NCBI GenBank assembly: GCA_002049455.2
Contig: KV918772.1
Span: 372,001 to 436,000, forward strand
Direction: 5' to 3'
Origin: Porphyra umbilicalis
Lineage: Eukaryota > Rhodophyta > Bangiophyceae > Bangiales > Bangiaceae
Length of the DNA: 64,000 bases
In this document: in pieces, positions 56,914-64,000 of the stretch
Layout of the letters: each line of letters opens with the position of its first letter
How positions within the stretch are numbered: the stretch's first letter is position 1
Notes under the pieces: model-generated
The model's input: only the letters and a program-made list of their open reading frames with translations
The model's database searches: none
What the model was told of the DNA's origin: nothing
Made by a program: the position numbers and the translations under genes

Positions 56914-58105
56914 ACAACTTCCCCCTACGACAGGGAGGAAGCGCGTCCCGCGGGGAACCCGCCCGTACCCGGTTGGCGCGAAACCGACCGCGGGAAGCCC
57001 GCCGGCCCGGGCGGAGAACGCCGCCCGCCCCCGGCCACCGCGGCCGACGAAGACGCCGCGCGTCCGTGCCACCAACAAGACGGCCAGCGATTGGCCTCCC
57101 CTTCATCCGGTGTGCAACGCCGCCCGGAATTGCGGCGCGACCACACCAGCGCCGGCGGGCGAGGCGTCCCACCGCCACGGGGAGTGTGGCCTCCAACTTC
57201 CCCCTACGACAGGGAGGAAGCGCGTCCCGCGGGAAACCCGCCCATAACCGGGGGGCGCGAAACCGATCGCGGGAAGCCCGCCGGCGGGGGCAGAGAACGC
57301 CGCCCGCCCCCGGCCACCACGGCCGACGAAGACGCCGCGCGTCCGTGCCACCGACAAGACGGCCAGCGATTGGCCCCCCCGTGATCCGGCGTGCAACGCC
57401 GCCCGGAATCGCGGGGCGACCACACCAGCGCAGGCGGGCGAGGCGCCCCACCGCCACGGGGAGTGTGGCCCCAAACTTCACCCTACGACAGGGAGGAAGC
57501 GCGTCCCGCGGGGAACCCGCCCATAACCGGGGGGCGCGAAACCGACCGCGGGAAGCCCGCCGGCGGGGGCGGAGAACGCCGCCCGCCCCCGGCCACCGCG
57601 GCTGACAAAGACGCCGCGCGTCCGTGCCACCGGCAAGACGGCCAGCAATTGGCCCCCCCGTGATCCGGCGTGCTACGCCGCCTGGAATCGCGGCGCGACC
57701 ACACCAGCGCCGGCGGGCGAGGCGCCCCGACGCCACGGGCAGTGTGGCCCCCAACTTCCCTCTACGACAGGGAGGAAGCGCGTCTCGCGGGGAACCCGCC
57801 CATGCCCGGGGGGCGCGAAACCGACCGCGGGAAGTCCGCCGGCGGGGGCAGAGAACGCCGCCCGCCCCCGGCCACCGCGGCTGACAAAGACGCCGCGCGT
57901 CCGTGCCACCGGCAAGACGGCCAGCAATTGGCCCCCCGGTGATCCGGCGTGCTACGCCGCCCGGAATCGCGGCGCGACCACACCAGCGCCGGCGGGCCAG
58001 GCGCCCCGACGCCACGGGCAGTTTGGCCCCCAACTTCCCTCTACGACAGGGAGGAAGCGCGTCCCGCGGGGAACCCGCCCATACCCGGGGGGCGCGACCC
58101 TACCG
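56914..58105. repeat. 279-bp satellite, four full units plus part
   Basis: CTACGACAGGG occurs at 56925, 57204, 57483, 57762 and 58041, an exact 279-bp period. Units are highly similar, with point changes only. The period is 93 codons, so long frames stay open on both strands with 93-residue peptide repeats (for example minus 58033-56681). Confidence 0.93.
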
Positions 58106-58139
58106 GCGCATCGCCCACCAGGCCGGACGCCGGCGGCTA

Positions 58140-58795
58140 GAGTGCCGACCTACCGGCGTATCGTACCTTGCGCGTGCCGACGTGTCGCCAAGGGCGCCGC
58201 CTCAGCGACGTACCGCCTCTTGCGCGCGGCGACGCGTCGCCAAGGGCGCCGCCCCACCGGCGTGTCGCCCAGCGCGCCGACCAGCGGCGACTAGGGCGCC
58301 GCCCGATCGGCGTGCCGCCCCCCTTCACTCGCCGGCGCGTCGCCAGGGGCACTTCCCCACCGGCGCGTCGCCCACCGCACTGCCCGCCGGCGATCAGGGC
58401 GCCGCCCCACTGGCATGCCGCCCCTCTTCACCAACCGCCGCGTTGCCAGGGGCACCGGCCGACCGGCGCGTCGCCCGCCGCGCTGATCGCCGGCGATCAG
58501 GGCGCCGCCCCACTGGCGTAAAGCCCTCCTTCACTCGATGGCGCGTCGCCAGGGGCACCGCCTCACCGGCGGGTCGCCCACCGCACCGACCGTCGGCGAC
58601 GAGAGCGCCGCCCCACGGGCGTGCCGCCCACCTTCACTCGCCGGCGCGTCGCCACGGGCACCGCCCCACCGGCGCGTCGCCCACCGCGCCGTCCACCGGC
58701 GACTAGGGAGCCGCCCCAGTGGCGTGCCGCCCTCATCGCACGCCAGCGCGTCGCCAGGGGTACCGCCCAGTGCGTGGCCGCCGCCCCATTGGCCA
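58140..58795. repeat. 103-bp satellite, about six units
   Basis: GCCAGGGGC-type words recur at 58239, 58342, 58445, 58548, 58651 and 58753 (103, last 102). Units are more diverged than the 279-bp satellite next to it. A half-length unit sits at the left edge (58187). Confidence 0.85.
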
Positions 58796-58849
58796 CGGCC
58801 GCTGCGGCCGACCGGCGGCGGCCAAGAACCAACCCCCGGCGCGACGTTG

Positions 58850-59930
58850 CCCGTGCTTGGCGTCCCGTCACCCCACTGCGGGAGGCGCTGAGCACCAATC
58901 AGCGTCCCCTTCGTGGGGTACGCCAGCACCGGCATCGCCGCCGCGACCATGACGGCCGAGTCGATTCGAGGCGGAGGAAGACGTCCTCGGCGGCGACCGC
59001 CCACGTCTTGATCACCGCATCGGCGTCCACAACGATGCGTCGGCAAGGCGGCTGGCCGCGTTCCACCGCGCCCATGCGGCGTTGTGGCGTCGCCACCCCG
59101 TCTCGTCCCGACCTTGTCGTGCGCCGGGGCCACGCCCCATACGCGACGCTCCCAGTACTGAGCGTCCCGCCATCCCACGGGAGAAGGCGCTGAGCACCAA
59201 TCAGCGTCCCCCGCGTGGGGTACGCCAGCACCGGCATCGCCGACGTGACAACGACGGCCGTGTCGATCCGAGGCGGAGAAAGACGTCCACGTCGACGACC
59301 GCCCCCGTCTCCGTCGCCGCATCGGCGTCCACAACGACGCGTCGGCAAGGCGGCTTGTCGCGTTTCACCGCGCCCATGCGGCGTTGTGGCGTCGCCACCC
59401 CGTCTCGTCCCGACCTTGACGTCCGCCGGGGCCACGCCCCATACGCGACGCTCCCAGTACTGGGGGTCCCGCCACCCCACTGCGGGAGGCGCTGAGCACC
59501 AATCAGCGTCCCCTTCGTGGGGTACGCCAGCACCGGCATCGCCGCCGCGACCATGACGGCCGAGTCGATTCGAGGCGGAGGAAGACGTCCTCGGCGGCGA
59601 CCGCCCACGTCTTGATCACCGCATCGGCGTCCACAACGATGCGTCGGCAAGGCGGCTGGCCGCGTTCCACCGCGCCCATGCGGCGTTGTGGCGTCGCCAC
59701 CCCGTCTCGTCCCGACCTTGTCGTGCGCCGGGGCCACGCCCCATACGCGACGCTCCCAGTACTGGGGGTCCCGCCATCCCACGGGAGAAGGCGCTGAGCA
59801 CCAATCAGCGTCCCCCGCGTGGGGTACGCCAGCACCGGCATCGTCGCCGTGACCACGACGGCCGAGTCGATCCGAGGCGGAGGAAGGTGTCCTCGGTGGC
59901 GCCCGCCCACGTCTCGATCGCAGCCTTGCC
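58850..59930. repeat. 302-bp satellite with 604-bp higher-order structure
   Basis: GCTGAGCACCAATCAGCGTC occurs at 58887, 59189, 59491 and 59793, exactly 302 bp apart. Units 1 and 3 share variants (ACTGCGGGAGG, CCCTTCGTGGGG) and units 2 and 4 share others (CCCACGGGAGAAG, CCCCGCGTGGGG). The array is therefore a duplicated dimer. Confidence 0.92.
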
Positions 59931-60027
59931 GTTCACACCGCGGCCGCAGCGGCCCACGGCGCGCTTTACCTTCCTCCACAGTTCCGATTCAATCTGCCAT
60001 TGCCGCGCCAAGGGAGCCACCCGGAAG

Positions 60028-60723
60028 TCACGTCCGGATCGGCCTTCGCGTCTTATCTCGTCCTTCTTTCTGCACTCTGGTCGAGCATGCGCCCTGCTTG
60101 TCGCGGCCATAGGCATGCGACCTTTTGGTGCGCTCCACCTCGTAGCTGACCTTGAACGTGGAAGTTGAGTAAACACCTTGGGACTGTCGCATGCGACCGC
60201 CCTTGTCGCTGACAACGCCAGCGGAAGACAAAGATGTTGCATTCCCTACCGGGCCACAGGGCGCTGCGCTCCGTGCACCCTTCCGCCGCCTCCTTTGGAA
60301 AAGGTTCTCCGTTGGATCGCGCACCACCTGCGGGGCCCGATCCGCCCAGGGGTTACGAGAAACATAGGCCCCCAGGCACACATTGCGACGCGCAGCGGCC
60401 CGAGCGTCTCGTTCCGAAGCGGCTGGGACGCAAGTCACTGACGGGTGCGTGCAGCCGGGGTCTAAGGACCGTGGGTCCGTTCTCCACGGCCACCGACCCG
60501 CCGCCACCGCTCAGCGCTCCACCCCAGTCCCACCCCGGGCCCCGATGACGCCCGGCCGGCGCCTCGTCGTCTCCTGCCGACGACATTGCGGTGTCCCTTG
60601 CCTGACACGAGCCTTGAGCCACGCGTAGTCATCGTTCTGCAGGGAAGTTGAGGAAGAGCCGTGATCCGAAACGGCGACAGGAACACGGTCGATCACAATG
60701 TCCTCAAATGGCATCGCACCCAA
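60028..60723 (-). pseudogene. Possible copia gag remnant
   Basis: Minus-strand frames with MPFEDIVIDRVPVAV, LQNDDYAWLKARVRQ, then ERDARAAARRNVCLGAYVSR and STSTFKVSYEVERTK, in two frames. Position upstream of the copia pol relic, same orientation and general composition suggest a gag fragment separated from pol by the satellites. No zinc knuckle is seen. Weak. Confidence 0.22.
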
Positions 60724-61197
60724 AACAGCCCCACCAAGACAACCACAACTAACGTGCTAGGTGGCTCCCCAACATCGACGAGACGGCACACGTGTGGTAT
60801 TAATAACGTTAGTTCAATTACCAGTGTACTGAGACCGACCGTAGCCAAGCAATAAAGCGAGTTCTATCGCCGTCGCGGCGAGGAAGAAGACCTTTTGTTG
60901 AAGGGCATCCGATGGGGAGCCGGGTGGTGCCCACGACGGAGACCCCGGACCCACGGTGGTTTAATAAAGACAACGGCACTGGTCGATCGACCATCCGATC
61001 AAGCGATCGTAATGAGTGCCGGCAGACAAATAAGACAGGCAAGCAAACAAGCAATAAAAAATAAACAATGCGGAAGTAACCCCCCAAAGGGCGTGCCACA
61101 AGCCGAGTCACACACATCCGTGGATTCGGCCAGTCAAGGGGGCTACTCGTGGCTAATTGCCAATTGTGAGCAGAGATATGCTACATACCTCCAACGC

Positions 61198-61250
61198 GAG
61201 ATTCGAACCGTCCCGGTGAGATCCAAGAATGGTGGAACCCGGTTGGGCAA
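61198..61250 (-). ncRNA. tRNA-like SINE-head fragment
   Basis: Minus strand TTGCCCAACCGG (A-box-like, 61250-61239) and GGTTCGAATCTC (B box, 61209-61198), 41 nt apart. The arms do not fold into a cloverleaf. Related to the fragment at 44095-44139. Confidence 0.35.
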
Positions 61251-61652
61251 TCGCGGACTCTTACGGGCCCGCGCGGGCGTAACTTCCCGGGTGGCGGGAG
61301 TCGCGAAGGGGCGCGCCGCTCAGTCCCGATTGGGGGGAGGTGGCGGTTCGCCAGCGTCGGCCGCGACCGTCCGATCACGCACGCGCGTGCGTGCGTGGCG
61401 GGCAGGTTGATCTGCGGGTCAGCTCGACGCTTACGCGTAGGCGTGCCGGCGCGGGCGGTTCCACGCGTGTGGGTACGTTGGTGCGGGGGCGGGCACGGGT
61501 GCCAGGGTTGAGACCCATGTTCGCGGCGGCGCGTCGAGCAGCACGTGCTGGGGTGACCATCGTCGGTGCCGTGTGGCGCCAGCTTCGTCGGGGTTTGACT
61601 TCCCCGGCGAGAAGGCGAAAGCCGGGACGCGAGTGCTCGTTGCCGAAGGGAA

Positions 61653-61673
61653 GGGGGGGGGGGGGGGGGGGGG
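61653..61673 (+). repeat. Homopolymer run of 21 G
   Basis: Twenty-one consecutive G residues on the plus strand. Can form G-quadruplexes and is prone to length error in sequencing and replication. Confidence 0.9.
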
Positions 61674-61874
61674 TGCGTACCCTGCGGCCGGTTACCACCG
61701 TGTCTTGTGCTGGTATCCGTTTGTCGGCACGGGGCCATCCCGTGTCATCGTGCTCGCGCACAGGTTGAGGCCTAACGGCAAGGTTGAGTAGCGGTGCGCC
61801 GCCGCAAGGTGGCACACCGCGAGGTGGTGGGCCCGGTGAGTGTGGGTTTGCGCTGGGTGGGGGGGGCGGCGCGC

Positions 61875-61990
61875 ACGGCGGCAAGCGCGGCAAGCCCGGC
61901 GGCGACGGCGGCAAGGGCGGCAAGCCCGGCGGCGATGGCGGCAAGGGCGGCAAGCCCGGCGGCGACGGCGGCAAGGGCGGCAAGGCGCAA
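61875..61990. repeat. 30-bp minisatellite
   Basis: Units start CAAGCCCGGCGGCGAYGGCG at 61891, 61921 and 61951, an exact 30-bp period. The plus frame reads a collagen-like GGK-PGGDGGKGGK, most likely a by-product. Confidence 0.85.
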
Positions 61991-62179
61991 GGAAGGCAAG
62001 GTCGGCAAGGGCGGCGAGGTCGGAAACGCGGGCGGCGCGCCCTGCGGCAAGGCAAAAGGGCGGCAAGGGCGGCAAGTCCGGCGGTGCGGGCGGCGCGCCC
62101 GGTGGCCAAGCGCGGCGGCGGCAAAGGTGGCACGTTCGGCTGTGCGGGCGGCATGCCCGTTGGCCAAGCGCGGCGGCGC

Positions 62180-62920
62180 CAGTGATTTGCCTTGCGGCGC
62201 GGGCGGTTTTTTCCTTGCGGCGAGGGTGACAACAGCCGGCGGCGCGGGCGATTCGCTTTACGGCGCGGGCGCCTAGGGCCGGCAGCGCACGCAAGAGCGG
62301 CATTGGCCTGCAACGCGGGCAGTTTGCCTTGCGGCGCAGGCAAGGGTGGCAACGGCCGGCGACGCGGGTGATTTGTCTTGTGGCGCAGGCAAGGGCGGCA
62401 ACGGCCGGCGACGCGGGCGATTTGCCTTGTGGCGCAGGCAAGGGCGGAAACGGCCGGCGACGCGGGCGATTTTTGCCTTGCGGCGAGGGTGACAACGGCC
62501 GCCGACGCGGGCGATTTGCCTTGCGGCGCAGGCAAGGGTGGCAACGGCCGGCGACGCGGGCGATTTGCCTTGCGGCGCAGGCAAGGGCGGCAACGGCCGG
62601 CGACGCGGGCGATTTGCCTTGCGGCGCAGGCTAGGGCGGCAACGGCCGGCGACGCGGGCGATTTGCCTTGCGGCGCAGGCAAGGGCGGCATTGGCCTGCG
62701 ACGCAAGCGGGTCGCCTGGCGGCGAGGTTGACGACAGCCGTTGGCGCGGGCGATTCTCCTTACGGCGCGGGCAAGGGTGGCAACGGCCGGCGACGCGGGC
62801 GATTTGCCTTGCGGCGCGGGCGTCGAGGGCCGGCCTTGTTCTGCGACGCGGGCGCTTCGTCTTGCGGCGCGGGCGTCGAGGGCCGGCAACACGGGCGAGG
62901 GCGGCAACGGCCGGCGGCGC
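62180..62920. repeat. 49-bp minisatellite
   Basis: TTGCGGCGCA-type words occur at 62378, 62427, 62478, 62521, 62570, 62619 and 62668: mostly exact 49-bp steps, with one +2/-6 disturbance. Degenerate units extend to both sides. Because 49 is not a multiple of three, one repeat is read in all three frames, and stop-free composition keeps all of them open, including a 510-codon minus frame. Confidence 0.88.
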
Positions 62921-63143
62921 GGCGCTTGTGGCTCACGCCGTTGCGGGTGACGGACCCGATGTCGTTTGGTCCACCGAGCCGGAGATGTATGTTCGCCTCA
63001 GCCTCGCGGCTAGTTCTGCGCGCACGTTGGCCCGACCGTGGTGGTCGATGGGATCCTCGTCATTGCTGACCAGAGTCCGTACGACATTTGCATCCGCAAC
63101 GGCGCTCGCGCGCACACTCGGCGTATCACTTCGCAGTTTTCTG

Positions 63144-64000
63144 TCAGTCATCATAGCGATGAAGGAAGTGGCATGCCAGCATGGCCCATGGTGTGGGATT
63201 TGCATCCCTTGAGTCTGCTGATAAAAGCACTTCGTACTCGAAACATGCACGTATGGCAGTAGCGTACCAACTGGTGTTGGTCCATTGTGGTATTACCACG
63301 GTTGCTTCCTCTGTGGTTGTTACCAAGCGTCGAAGGACTGAGTCCAAGTGTTGCACCGGAGGTACCAGAAACCCATTGGGGAGCACTGGTACAGGGGGAT
63401 TGCTCCCGATCAGTGTCGCCTGCGCGGACTTCGGCCACACATAAGTGTACGGACCCTAAACACGGTTCAACCGAGGGAAATGCCGCAAGGTAAGTTGCGG
63501 ATCATACGCAAAGTTGCGCGTCATGGACGGCAGAGTGGTCTTGAGGCACGCAACAGGAATTACTTCCTTAATTGCAACGTCTGTACTTGACTCTGTCCAC
63601 GAGACGTCGGCCTGGATAACTCCGTCACCGGTAACATGGACATGTTGGATAGTGGGTATCCACGTGGAGTCCATGACGATGTTGGCCACGGTTGTGAGCC
63701 CGGCCTGTCGGCGACTTCGTCGCGTTGTTGTTTGCCACTCGTACCCCGGTACATGCTTCTTCTTCTGTAGAAGGAAACGCACCACCAGGTTGCGGGGGAG
63801 GTTCTCCAGGGGTTCCTAGGTGACGTCTTTCGACCCGTAGTCGAACCAGCGCACCTTAGCGCTATAGCTGTCGTCCGTCTGGCGTAAGCCGAGGAGTTTG
63901 TCGATCACATACTCATCGGCAGTTGCCGGGGGTGACTTGCGTTGTTCTAGACCATCTAGCAAGGGGTGTGGAACCCTGTCCGTCGTCGTGGGACGAGGAG
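63144..64000 (-). pseudogene. pol: Ty3/gypsy pol 3' end, copy 2 (runs off the window)
   Basis: Minus strand from the window edge. The chromodomain-like segment (DDSYSAKVRWFDYGSKD; a TAG replaces Trp near 63820) and the tail (RFLLQKKKHVPGYEW, RRSRRQAGLTTVANIVMDS) match copy 1 at 35220-35505. Copy 2 continues where copy 1 stops being similar: an open tail to a stop near 63458, then a 98-codon frame (63440-63144) with NGFLVPPVQHLDSVLRRL and TVVIPQWTNTSWY, resembling the VPP..VVP.W pattern at the end of RNase H-like domains in DIRS-type and some algal or protist retroelements. The latter assignment is tentative. Confidence 0.7.

Noticed and set aside
56681-58033. 450-codon minus-strand ORF
   Set aside because: It is made of 93-residue repeats produced by the 279-bp satellite, whose period is a multiple of three; plus-strand frames are equally open. 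No domain and no start context.
58531-59334. Long minus-strand frames through the satellites
   Set aside because: Same peptides recur with the 302-bp period and shift between frames; no family match and no unique sequence.
61784-62185. Collagen-like Gly-X-Y protein
   Set aside because: The GGKPGGD pattern is a direct translation of the 30-bp repeat; the same DNA is open in all frames.
56925-62700. CRISPR array
   Set aside because: Repeats are tandem without unique spacers, period 49-302 bp, in a eukaryotic context with no cas genes.
61375-62907. 510-codon minus-strand ORF rich in Pro, Arg and Ala
   Set aside because: Explained by the 49-bp and 30-bp minisatellites, which lack stop codons in every frame.

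Overview
The window is nuclear-type eukaryotic DNA of moderate to high GC content. I recognise no host housekeeping gene. Almost everything that can be identified is a transposable element, a relic of one, or satellite DNA. Evidence for a eukaryote: Ty3/gypsy and Ty1/copia retroelements, KDZ, hAT, Tc1/mariner, PIF/Harbinger and CACTA DNA transposons, a short phase-0 intron with GT..AG ends, tRNA-like Pol III boxes, and no bacterial operon structure. I cannot assign a lineage. This mix of families is known from algae, oomycete-like protists and fungi, so that is only an inference.

Layout. 1-3.2 kb: low-complexity DNA with a 383-bp hAT-type MITE that has a perfect 8-bp target duplication. 3.2-7.3 kb: a decayed KDZ-superfamily transposase (minus strand) with one intron, a 4-bp duplication frameshift and several stops. 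9.4-10.9 kb: two related MITEs with an internal hairpin. 14.1-15.0 kb: tRNA-like boxes, a long inverted repeat and a duplicated palindrome. 15.0-17.7 kb: Tc1/mariner-type element, copy 1. 23.2-29.3 kb: two unrecognised plus-strand ORFs and a 15-bp minisatellite ORF, converging on a truncated PIF/Harbinger transposase. 30.4-35.5 kb: Ty3/gypsy element with chromodomain, broken in pol. 36.6-37.0 kb: dense cluster of small perfect hairpins. 37.8-38.6 kb: an 840-bp non-autonomous hAT element with an 8-bp target duplication. 40.6-46.1 kb: a complete CACTA/EnSpm-like transposon with terminal inverted repeats, a 3-bp target duplication, an uninterrupted 976-aa Tnp2-type transposase and a second ORF. 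47.8-51.9 kb: Tc1/mariner copy 2 in opposite orientation, carrying a nested 1.47-kb insertion. 52.3-56.1 kb: degraded Ty1/copia pol next to a 170-bp duplication with 40-nt palindromes. 56.9-59.9 kb: three successive satellites (279, 103 and 302 bp). 61.6-62.9 kb: a 21-G run and GC-rich minisatellites (30 and 49 bp). 63.1-64.0 kb: the 3' end of a second gypsy copy, running off the window.

How it fits together: most autonomous elements are dead, each with identifiable lesions. The CACTA-like element is the one whose transposase looks intact. The two Tc1-type copies carry different single nonsense codons in otherwise equal-length genes, so their comparison shows what the intact gene looked like. 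Nested and abutting insertions (an element inside Tc1 copy 2, hAT between two tandem repeats, satellites beside copia) indicate a long-lived insertion-tolerant region.
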